NCBI GenBank assembly: GCA_041749075.1
Contig: JBGTBY010000018.1
Span: 62,001 to 126,000 of the forward strand
DNA from: CAMTWZ01 sp041749075
Lineage (GTDB): Bacteria > Bacteroidota > Rhodothermia > Balneolales > HLUCCA01
DNA: 64,000 bases
Direction: 5' to 3'
The notes beneath the pieces were generated by a model, which worked only from the letters and a program-made list of their open reading frames with translations, was not told where the DNA came from and did no database searches. The translations under genes were made by a program, and so were the position numbers. Below are positions 15,736 to 22,595 of this stretch, in pieces (position 1 is the stretch's first letter; each line of letters starts with the position of its first letter).

Positions 15736-16326
15736 ATGCGAAACCAACAGACATTCATCGTGGTTGCCAGTGCTGCGGCAATCACAGTCGCTCTTTTTCT
15801 GAGCGCGGATCAAGGTTCCGGCTTGTGGACCGCCGCTTGGATCGGCCTCCTCGTATGCATGGCGGCAACCACATGGTTTGCTTGGGCATCCATCCGCGAA
15901 ACGTCCTTTAGGGAGATGTCTTTGCCCATCCTGTTTACCCTCTTGCTTTTTTTGACCGGCATCGGAGCCGCTCGCACAAACTATTCACACACCGAGCAAT
16001 CGGATCAGATCATGACCGCCACGATGGCACTCATTGATGAAAGTATTCTCACGTCAGTGGTTCGATTGTCCATGCTTGAATTGTATGACGCTTACAATAA
16101 GTCCGATGGCACAGTCGGGTTTGATGAACTGATGCGATCGGGCATCGGCGCCATCGATTCGACAAAAATCGAACAATTTGGTACCGTTCAGATCACCGAA
16201 TCGACGGCGGATCGAATCGTCTTCACGGCCCGATCCAACCGATCAAAAGGAAATGATGATACACGAATGATTCAATTCACCGGAACCGTAACCTCAGAAG
16301 GAGTGCAATATGAGCGCCAAAATTGA
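15736..16326 (+). CDS. Hypothetical membrane protein, 196 aa
   Basis: No family recognised. Three hydrophobic segments lie in the first 85 residues (about 8-25, 32-50, 62-80), followed by a soluble domain of about 110 residues with a mixed helix/strand pattern. The downstream gene begins 17 bases before its stop, so the two are coupled and probably work together at the inner membrane. The 5' leader is a nine-copy TGATTCC tract, and no ribosome-binding site is visible. Confidence 0.65.
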   Translation: MRNQQTFIVVASAAAITVALFLSADQGSGLWTAAWIGLLVCMAATTWFAWASIRETSFREMSLPILFTLLLFLTGIGAARTNYSHTEQSDQIMTATMALIDESILTSVVRLSMLELYDAYNKSDGTVGFDELMRSGIGAIDSTKIEQFGTVQITESTADRIVFTARSNRSKGNDDTRMIQFTGTVTSEGVQYERQN

Positions 16327-16969
16327 ACGAAGCGAATGGCTGATCGCCATCGTGTATGCTGTCGTATTTCAGGCCATTCTGCTGTACTTCGTTGGTTTTT
16401 CCACCACTCCGTACTCACCTTGGGATGTGGTTGCAGGACTTGCACGAATGGCGAATATGTCCGACATGGGATTCCGAACACCCGCCCTGACCGGAATGCA
16501 ATGGCTCAGCATGGCCACATTAATCCTTTTTTACCTCGTGGGACCTGTTTTGCTTTTTCAAGCCACCGTGAAGCGAATCCGGGATGGATCCGGGCATTAT
16601 ATGTTGGTCATCGGCATGGTTCTGACAGTGGGTACCATCCCCTACAATACGATGTCGATACTGATGATCTCCAAGCAAATGGCTCATGCGAAAACGAGTA
16701 TTGAATCATCTCAAGAAAGCATGCGGCAATCCATCGAAATGGGGAATCTCGGATTCGACGCCGTCATATTGTTGACCGCGGGTACACCCCCTGCCGACAT
16801 CACCTTGGAATCCCTTCCATCCTATGATGAAGCCCATTCGGGCAAGTATCAATTGGGTCTGACCGACGATGGAAAACTCATGTTAGCGTCTACCGTGGAT
16901 CATGAGAAGAAGATGGTGCTAACCCCTCCCAACTCAATGGAATGGGATCAGGGTATACGAAACCATTAG
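16310..16969 (+). CDS. Hypothetical membrane protein, 219 aa
   Basis: No family recognised. Hydrophobic segments at about 9-29, 64-86 and 97-118 are followed by a coiled-coil-like stretch (MISKQMAHAKTSIESSQESMRQSIEMG) and a small soluble tail. The gene overlaps the preceding membrane protein by 17 bases, which suggests a two-component membrane complex. Nothing in the sequence indicates a substrate or reaction. Confidence 0.65.
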   Translation: MSAKIERSEWLIAIVYAVVFQAILLYFVGFSTTPYSPWDVVAGLARMANMSDMGFRTPALTGMQWLSMATLILFYLVGPVLLFQATVKRIRDGSGHYMLVIGMVLTVGTIPYNTMSILMISKQMAHAKTSIESSQESMRQSIEMGNLGFDAVILLTAGTPPADITLESLPSYDEAHSGKYQLGLTDDGKLMLASTVDHEKKMVLTPPNSMEWDQGIRNH

Positions 16970-17113
16970 GCTACATCGTTAATTAACCGTATCTTACGCC
17001 CCTACTCCTGCTTCACAGGATTTTCGGTTTCAGATGGGTTGTTTTTAGGCCGGCATCAGAACACGCGAGAGAATTGAGATGCCAGGTTCCATTCGACTAT
17101 ATAAAACAACATC

Positions 17114-18796
17114 ATGACGACTCCTCTATTTTCAGAGCTGAATCTCAGCCCTGAAATCCTTCAAGCTCTAACGGTGATGGGCTTCGAAGCTCCCACCCCC
17201 ATCCAAAACGAATGTATTCCGGCGTTGCGCGCTGGGCGCGATGTGCTGGGTCAGGCACAAACCGGAACCGGCAAAACCGCCGCCTTCGGAATCCCGGCCC
17301 TCGAACACATCGACACTGAAAACCGCAACGTGCAAGCCTTGGTGCTTTGTCCGACCCGCGAACTGGCCATCCAGATCACCGGTGAGCTGATGAAGCTAGG
17401 ACAGTTCAAAAAAGGCATCCACATTGTTCCAGTGTATGGCGGACAGCCGATCGACCGCCAGCTCAAAGCCCTCAAACGCGCCACTCATATCGTGGTCGGA
17501 ACGCCAGGCCGGGTGATCGATCACCTCGAACGCCGCACGCTCGACATCTCCAAGCTCTCCATGTTTGTTTTGGATGAAGCCGATGAAATGTTGAACATGG
17601 GCTTCCGTGAAGACATCGAAAACATCTCGAAATACTGTGCGAAAAAACCACAGACGGTGATGTTCTCGGCAACGGTTTCAGCCCCCATCCGCGATATCAT
17701 CAACCGCCAGATGGTGGATCCATTGACGATCCGTATCGATCGCACCGTCACCACGGCACCGAACATCGAGCAGTTCATCGTTGAAGTGCGCGATTCGATG
17801 CGTACCGAAGCGATCAGCCGCATCATGGATGTGAAGAATTTCAAGCTCGGACTCATTTTCACGAACACGAAAATGCAAGCCGATATCCTCGTGCAAGACC
17901 TCGGCGCTCGCGGTTATGATTGCGACGTGTTGCATGGCGACATGAAGCAGAGTCAGCGCGACACCGTGATGGGCAAGTTCCGTCGTGGGGACCTCGATTT
18001 GTTGATCGCTACGGATGTAGCCGCTCGCGGAATTGATGTGGACGATATCGATGTGGTGTTCAACTACGACATCCCGAACGATCCAGAATATTATGTGCAC
18101 CGGATTGGTCGTACGGGCCGTGCGGGTCGCTCTGGCACCGCTATTACGTTTGCTGCAGGTTTCCGCAATCGTCGCATCGGATTCATCGAGAAAATGGTGA
18201 AAACCACCCTTAAGCCGATGACCTTGCCTTCTGTGAAAGAAGTGGAAGCGTCGCGTGCGAATGAATTCATCGGACAAATCCGTGCCACGCTCGAAGGCGG
18301 CGCCTTGCGTCCGTACATCGAGATGATCGAAGCGATGGGCGAAACCACCTACTCACCGATCGAAATCGCAGCAGCTTGCTTGAAAATGCAAGTCGCTTTG
18401 AAACCTGAGCAAGCCAAAGAATTCGAAGCCCCACGTTTCGACCGTGGCGACCGTCCGGAGCGCTCTGAGCGCGGTGGACGTGAGCGCGGAAGTGACCGTG
18501 GCGACAGAGGCAGTGATCGTGGTCCATCGCGTGGACGCGATCGTGGTGCGATGGAAGCCGGCATGACCCGCTTGTTCGTGAATGTCGGAAAAACCCACAA
18601 TGTGCGTCCGGGCGATATCGTCGGTGCCATTGCCGGTGAAACCGGACTCAGCGGCGGGCAAATCGGTCAGATCTCCTTGCAGCAGAACTTCAGTTTAGTG
18701 GATGTTCCATCCGACGAAGCTCAAACGGTGATCAGCAAGATGAACCGTGCCAAGATCAAAGGCAACAAAGTCGTTATGCGTCTCGACCGCGCGTAA
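17114..18796 (+). CDS. deaD: DEAD-box RNA helicase (DeaD/CsdA type)
   Basis: A 560-residue ATP-dependent RNA helicase. The Q motif (F..L.LSPEILQALTVMGFEAPTPIQ), Walker A AQTGTGKTAAF, PTRELAIQI, VGTPGRVIDHL, DEAD box (VLDEADEMLNMGF), SAT motif and the C-terminal RecA half with VAARGIDVDDIDVVFNYDIP and HRIGRTGRAG are all present. Residues about 430-480 are an Arg/Gly/Asp-rich linker (RGDRPERSERGGRERG). The last 75 residues match the DbpA-type RNA-binding domain. It likely acts in ribosome assembly and cold-stress RNA remodelling. The 144-base leader upstream is long for this genome and could be regulatory. Confidence 0.95.
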   Translation: MTTPLFSELNLSPEILQALTVMGFEAPTPIQNECIPALRAGRDVLGQAQTGTGKTAAFGIPALEHIDTENRNVQALVLCPTRELAIQITGELMKLGQFKKGIHIVPVYGGQPIDRQLKALKRATHIVVGTPGRVIDHLERRTLDISKLSMFVLDEADEMLNMGFREDIENISKYCAKKPQTVMFSATVSAPIRDIINRQMVDPLTIRIDRTVTTAPNIEQFIVEVRDSMRTEAISRIMDVKNFKLGLIFTNTKMQADILVQDLGARGYDCDVLHGDMKQSQRDTVMGKFRRGDLDLLIATDVAARGIDVDDIDVVFNYDIPNDPEYYVHRIGRTGRAGRSGTAITFAAGFRNRRIGFIEKMVKTTLKPMTLPSVKEVEASRANEFIGQIRATLEGGALRPYIEMIEAMGETTYSPIEIAAACLKMQVALKPEQAKEFEAPRFDRGDRPERSERGGRERGSDRGDRGSDRGPSRGRDRGAMEAGMTRLFVNVGKTHNVRPGDIVGAIAGETGLSGGQIGQISLQQNFSLVDVPSDEAQTVISKMNRAKIKGNKVVMRLDRA

Positions 18797-18818
18797 GCGA
18801 ATCGAACACATCGAATTG

Positions 18819-18864
18819 AAAAGCCGGTAGCTAAGCACAAGATGCTTGGTACCGGCTTTTTTTA
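18819..18864 (+). terminator. Rho-independent terminator after deaD
   Basis: AAAAGCCGGTA pairs with TACCGGCTTTT, with a second inner pairing AAGCA/TGCTT, followed by a T-run. It lies 22 bases after the deaD stop. Confidence 0.9.
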
Positions 18865-18891
18865 TTAGATTGATATAAGTCAATCGCCCCA

Positions 18892-19932
18892 ATGTTACGC
18901 CCCCACATCTTCCTAATCTCGTTACTTATCGCAACCGCTGGCTGCGATCTCCTTCGCCAAGACGATCCCGATCCACCATCACAATCCAGTCGAAGGGATT
19001 ATGTTTGGAAGGCCGATACGTTGTATAGCCAACCTGGTGGGGTAGTTACCGATATTTGGGGTGCTTCTGCGGATGATGTTTGGGCAATCATGGATGGGGG
19101 CATATCTCCATTGTGGCATTATGATGGGCAAGAATGGAATGAATGGCCGAGTCCTGGACCACAACTGAACACAATATTCGGATTTGCAAAAGACGATGTT
19201 TGGATGGGTGGAAATGATGGTAAAATCTACCACTTTGATGGGAACATGTGGTCAATTCACCACATCCATACAATAGAGGGTATGAGTTTACCAAATATTA
19301 CAGGGATATTTGGTACGAATCGCTCCGAAGTCTATGCAATCGGCACGTTCTATTCGGGTAATGAAATTAGACCATACTATGGTTTCATATTGTCGTATGA
19401 TGGAACACAGTGGAAAGAGCGATTCGTCGCCGATTTTAACGGCCAATTTCATCGGGTCAGGAGTACTCAAGACAACGTTTTCATCTCCGGATTTAAGTCT
19501 AATGACGGAGGATCTGCACGTGACAAAAGGTTTTTCTATACCTTCGCGAATGATAGTCTTCACATAATTAAGGAGATTGAAGCATCCGTAATGGGAAGCG
19601 CCACGCTTAACAAAATTGGAGATGAGATCCTTTTTGTAATGGGCAACACGATCAACAGCTATTCGAATGGGATCTTCAGTGAAATCCATGTCATTCAGGA
19701 GCCCAAATTCGGATATCAGATTTATGGCCGGAATCGAAATGACCTCTTCATAAGAATGAGTAATGAACTCATGCATTACAACGGAAATAACTCACAATAT
19801 CTCTTTTCATTTTCTCAACCCAGTATGAGCATCAATCATAATGCATTCTTATTTGAGAACGACGTTTTTTTCATTGTCAATGACTTCGGTATGGGTTCGA
19901 ATCTGATTCATCACGGAACTCTAAGTGACTAA
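18892..19932 (+). CDS. Hypothetical lipoprotein with beta-propeller-like repeats
   Basis: A 346-residue exported lipoprotein. The signal peptide ends in the lipobox ATAGC (lipidated Cys18). After a low-complexity linker the mature part has repeated units such as VTDIWGASADDVWAIMDGG, LNTIFGFAKDDVWMGGNDG and ITGIFGTNRSEVYAIG, each of about 45 residues with a W/YxxDGxxW motif. This is the style of seven-bladed propeller or Kelch-like surface proteins. No enzyme motif is seen. The gene is visibly richer in A and T than its neighbours, which may mean transfer. It follows a terminator and overlaps the convergent nth gene by four bases. Confidence 0.72.
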   Translation: MLRPHIFLISLLIATAGCDLLRQDDPDPPSQSSRRDYVWKADTLYSQPGGVVTDIWGASADDVWAIMDGGISPLWHYDGQEWNEWPSPGPQLNTIFGFAKDDVWMGGNDGKIYHFDGNMWSIHHIHTIEGMSLPNITGIFGTNRSEVYAIGTFYSGNEIRPYYGFILSYDGTQWKERFVADFNGQFHRVRSTQDNVFISGFKSNDGGSARDKRFFYTFANDSLHIIKEIEASVMGSATLNKIGDEILFVMGNTINSYSNGIFSEIHVIQEPKFGYQIYGRNRNDLFIRMSNELMHYNGNNSQYLFSFSQPSMSINHNAFLFENDVFFIVNDFGMGSNLIHHGTLSD

Positions 19933-20579
19933 TCCGTTTGCTTTCGCATAGACCTACAAGGGCAATTCGCCCCGAAGGTTTTGCAGATTTCATGATCGGG
20001 CGCCTGCGAGAAACGCGCTTTGCAGGCAGCCCGGCCATGTAAAATCAACAGATGCGAGAGGTTAGTCCATTCTTCCTGTGGAAATTGCCGCATCAGGTCT
20101 TTTTCCACTTTCACAGGGTCTTCATGTGTGGTGAGCCCGAACCGACGCGACAGCCGTCCCACGTGCGTATCCACCACCACACCATGGTTGATGCCGAAGG
20201 CATTCCCCAGCACCACGTTGGCCGTCTTACGCGCGGCTCCGCGCAGCGTCAACAAGTCCTCCATGGTGCTCGGCACCTCGCCTCCGTACACATCCAGTAT
20301 CCGATTCGCGGTCTCCTTGATTGATAGCGCTTTGTTCCGATAAAAGCCGGTCGATTTCACATCCATCTCGAGCTCGGCCAAGTCCGCATCCGCCATCGCC
20401 TGAATCGTCGGATATTTCTTGAACAGCGTTTCGGTCACGATATTCACCCGAACATCCGTGCATTGAGCCGATAAGATCGTGGCGATCAACAGTTCGAACG
20501 CATTCGAATAGTTCAACTCGCAATGCGGATTGGGGTAGTAACGGTAGAGGGTTTCGAGTAGGGCTTGGGATCGGGACAT
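19929..20579 (-). CDS. nth: Endonuclease III-like DNA glycosylase with unusual cluster loop
   Basis: A 216-residue HhH-GPD glycosylase/AP-lyase for oxidised pyrimidines. The fold is complete: ILSAQCTDVRVN, the helix-hairpin-helix region ending RKTANVVLG with catalytic Lys118, and VVDTHVGR with catalytic Asp137. Two features deviate. The hairpin reads LRGAARK where LPGVGRK or LPGVARK is usual. The C-terminal iron-sulfur loop has Cys186, Cys199, Cys206 and Cys208, spaced 12, 6 and 1, instead of C-x6-C-x2-C-x5-C; His196 sits where the second Cys would be. The gene begins seven bases from an eight-copy ACGTGGG tract that forms its 5' leader. Confidence 0.88.
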   Translation of the reverse strand: MSRSQALLETLYRYYPNPHCELNYSNAFELLIATILSAQCTDVRVNIVTETLFKKYPTIQAMADADLAELEMDVKSTGFYRNKALSIKETANRILDVYGGEVPSTMEDLLTLRGAARKTANVVLGNAFGINHGVVVDTHVGRLSRRFGLTTHEDPVKVEKDLMRQFPQEEWTNLSHLLILHGRAACKARFSQAPDHEICKTFGANCPCRSMRKQTD

Positions 20580-20585
20580 GTGATG

Positions 20586-20641
20586 ACGTGGGACGTGGGA
20601 CGTGGGACGTGGGACGTGGGACGTGGGACGTGGGACGTGGG
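20586..20641. repeat. Tandem heptamer tract, (ACGTGGG) x8
   Basis: Eight perfect copies (56 bases) of ACGTGGG, equivalent to GGGACGT, in the spacer between the divergent nth and 120-aa membrane protein genes. It starts seven bases upstream of the nth ATG, so copy number would change the spacing of any nth promoter. Confidence 0.97.
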
Positions 20642-20688
20642 ATTATACCAATTTCTTCCTACTTCCTACTTTACACTTCCTTCTTTAC

Positions 20689-20744
20689 ATTTCCACATTT
20701 CCACACTTTCACATTTCCACGCTTTAACGTTTCCACACTTTCAC
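20689..20744. repeat. Octamer tract abutting a start codon, 7 units
   Basis: Seven imperfect 8-mers of the form NNTTYCAC (ATTTCCAC, ACTTTCAC, GCTTTAAC, GTTTCCAC) run without a break into the ATG at 20745. The same octamer family precedes the MATE gene at 22512-22591. Confidence 0.85.
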
Positions 20745-21107
20745 ATGCTCGAACAAGCCCAGAACCAAGTCCAATCCGCATCCAACAGCTATCTGATTTA
20801 CAGTGTGGTTTGTCTCGTAATGAGTATCCTGCTGTTCAGAAGCATGTTTTTCGATTCGATCATCTTTCTGATGCTGGCGTTGTATGTGCGCCTGATGCCA
20901 TCCTTAATGAGCGCGTATGTGGTTCTGGGTGTGAGCGCGCTGATTCTGATATATAACATGCTCGACGGATTCAGCCTCTTTTCCGGCGGACTCAATCTTG
21001 TCTTCGCCGGATCCCTCACCTGGCTGGGATATAAGCTCACCGTGGCCCATTTGGGTTTGGCCAGAGCCTTGAAATTTGAACAGAAGCGTTTAAAAACCGG
21101 TTATTAA
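20745..21107 (+). CDS. Hypothetical membrane protein, 120 aa
   Basis: No family recognised. Four hydrophobic segments are visible (about 16-34, 37-51, 56-71 and 78-98) with a basic C-terminus (ARALKFEQKRLKTGY). The start at 20745 is taken because the upstream in-frame sequence is only heptamer and octamer repeat. The octamer tract reaches the ATG, leaving no ribosome-binding site. Its 3' end overlaps the decayed ccdB on the other strand by 18 bases. Confidence 0.6.
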   Translation: MLEQAQNQVQSASNSYLIYSVVCLVMSILLFRSMFFDSIIFLMLALYVRLMPSLMSAYVVLGVSALILIYNMLDGFSLFSGGLNLVFAGSLTWLGYKLTVAHLGLARALKFEQKRLKTGY

Positions 21108-21291
21108 GCGATCCACGGCCGATTGGATCTCGACGCGGTCCAAACGCACATCCGTCATTTCAGGTCCAAGCACGGAAAGCGGCACAGACGCCATCATCGG
21201 AATGATGACGCGATGCGGATTCCCCTCGATCCACAAAGGGATATCGGTGTTTCGTTGAGGGATTGGCATTCAACAATACGCGGCAGGTCAT
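21090..21291 (-). pseudogene. ccdB: ccdB toxin remnant (internal deletion and frameshift)
   Basis: The ATG at 21291 overlaps the ccdA stop as TGATG, the usual ccdAB coupling. The first 18 codons read MTCRVLLNANPSTKHRYP, like the N-terminus of CcdB. The frame then shifts by one base, and the next 48 codons read LWIEGNPHRVIIPMMASVP...QSAVDRLITGF, like the C-terminal third of CcdB. About 35-40 residues that normally lie between these parts are missing. Without that segment a functional gyrase poison is unlikely. In the second frame alone an ATG at 21269 would give a 59-residue peptide. Confidence 0.75.
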
Positions 21292-21536
21292 CAGAACCCC
21301 CGTATTCCGTCGCTGAATACGCCGTGTTGTTCAACCGATGCATTATAGATGTCTACTTGTTCGCGAACCTCGACCTCCCATTCTTGACGCCGACGCTCGC
21401 GAATCAACTCGATCAAGCGATGCTCCATTTCGGCTGAAAGAGCGATACCCATCGCTTTCGCTTGGTTCAACAAATCGCTATTGATGCTCAGATTGGTCGG
21501 TTTTTTGGGAGCGTTGGTATCGTATATCGGTTTCAT
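21291..21536 (-). CDS. ccdA: CcdA-type antitoxin
   Basis: An 81-residue antitoxin of the CcdA family. The N-terminal part (KPTNLSINSDLLNQAKAMGIALSAEMEHRL) is the ribbon-helix-helix DNA-binding fold. The C-terminal half (EVREQVDIYNASVEQHGVFSDGIRGF) is the flexible toxin-binding tail, with the typical xxYNxxVExxGxFSDxxRxF ending. It appears intact. Its partner directly downstream is a deleted and frameshifted ccdB. ATG 21536 is chosen as the start; ATG 21542 is possible. The gene is divergent from the DUF2059 protein. Confidence 0.9.
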   Translation of the reverse strand: MKPIYDTNAPKKPTNLSINSDLLNQAKAMGIALSAEMEHRLIELIRERRRQEWEVEVREQVDIYNASVEQHGVFSDGIRGF

Positions 21537-21625
21537 ACGCATGAATATGCGCATCATCATGCGCAAAAGCAATGTCCACAATTTCCGATTTCCTTTTTAA
21601 CAAACAATTTGTTTTCTTGGCACGC

Positions 21626-22447
21626 ATGAATCACTCTTTGCGTCTTTTATTCGTCGTTATGCTGATGTGCATCGCCACAACGGCCTCAGCCCAAAAAAAA
21701 TCACGTGCCTTGGTCGAAGCCACGTATGAACTGATCGATTTGATGAATGTTGATTCGTCAATGCGAGAAATTATGGCGCTCCATTTAGACAAAATGATTG
21801 AAAATCAACCTCAATTTGAGCCCTATCGTGATGTCTTTCAAGATTTTTATACCAAAGAGCTCGATTTCGAATTCGTAAAAGAGCAGATTGCCGAATTGTA
21901 TATGATGAAATTCGATGAAGCAGAGATTCGAGACCTCATTCTATTCTACAAGTCATCGACCGGGCAAAAAATTCAGCGATTGGAAGGAGAACTATCCGTC
22001 GCCATGATTGATATCGGTCAGCAAATGTTTTTTCGTAACGCACATGTACTTGAAAGCATGATTCGGCAACGAGATAACGACCTTCGCATTCAATTTGCTA
22101 CGTCGATCGACTTGTTTGAATTCATCAAAGGCCGATGGGATTACACAACCGATGAACCCGCTTGCACGGTGAATCCCTTCACCTTGGACGTTGTGGAAGA
22201 TCGAACCCAATTCATCAATCGATCCGAACCGAATAAGGACAGCGATTCGACACACGTTTCCATCTATGACGTGCTTGAGGTCACACCGGAGTATATTCGA
22301 GGCCGCATCCAAGGCGAAGAACGATTGACCGAAAGTGGCGAGCCTGTCATTTGGGACATCATCCCACTCAATGAGCAATCCTTCTGCTGGAGGCGTGCCG
22401 ATTGGCCTTCCGAAAATTGCACCGCTCCCATTATCCGCTGTGACTGA
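21626..22447 (+). CDS. DUF2059-domain exported protein
   Basis: A 273-residue protein with a signal peptide (residues 1-23, ending TTASA). The DUF2059 domain is at about 50-150 (FYTKELDFEFVKEQIAELYMMKFDEAEIRDLILFYKSSTGQKI), where the FY.S..GQK ending is the diagnostic part. The C-terminal 120 residues are less familiar and contain four Cys that could form disulfides in the periplasm (CTVNPF, FCWRR, ENCTAP, IRCD). The start at 21626 is placed at the signal peptide. Function of DUF2059 is unknown. Confidence 0.75.
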   Translation: MNHSLRLLFVVMLMCIATTASAQKKSRALVEATYELIDLMNVDSSMREIMALHLDKMIENQPQFEPYRDVFQDFYTKELDFEFVKEQIAELYMMKFDEAEIRDLILFYKSSTGQKIQRLEGELSVAMIDIGQQMFFRNAHVLESMIRQRDNDLRIQFATSIDLFEFIKGRWDYTTDEPACTVNPFTLDVVEDRTQFINRSEPNKDSDSTHVSIYDVLEVTPEYIRGRIQGEERLTESGEPVIWDIIPLNEQSFCWRRADWPSENCTAPIIRCD

Positions 22448-22474
22448 CATCCGGATCGATGTGCGAAAATAACC

Positions 22475-22591
22475 GATTTCTGATTTCAGATTCCAGTTTC
22501 CGGATTCTTACATTTCCACGCTTTCACGCTTTAACGCTTCCACACTTCCACACTTCCACACTTCCACCCTTCCACACTTTCACACTTCCAC
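22475..22591. repeat. Heptamer plus octamer tract upstream of the MATE gene
   Basis: Five imperfect 7-mers (GATTTCT, GATTTCA, GATTCCA, GTTTCCG, GATTCTT; 22475-22509) are followed by ten 8-mers of the NNTTYCAC family (22512-22591). These continue to within five bases of the TTG start of the MATE gene. The octamers match those at 20689-20744. Confidence 0.85.
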
Positions 22592-22595
22592 ACTT

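Noticed and set aside
15580..15813. Minus-strand peptide with repeated NQESGIR
   Set aside because: Artefact of the TGATTCC array, antisense to a real gene start.
16970..17113. Riboswitch or cold-shock leader before deaD
   Set aside because: The 144-base spacer is long for this genome, but I could not find a defined aptamer or stable fold by eye.
17678..18277. Minus-strand open frame within the helicase gene
   Set aside because: Antisense shadow of conserved DEAD-box motifs.
20565..20744. Repeat-encoded protein TWDVGRG... upstream of the 120-aa membrane protein
   Set aside because: Translation of the ACGTGGG array; no start signal, and it overlaps the nth start on the other strand.
21123..21437. 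Plus-strand open frame across the ccdAB region
   Set aside because: Antisense to recognisable ccdA and ccdB sequence; no family resemblance.
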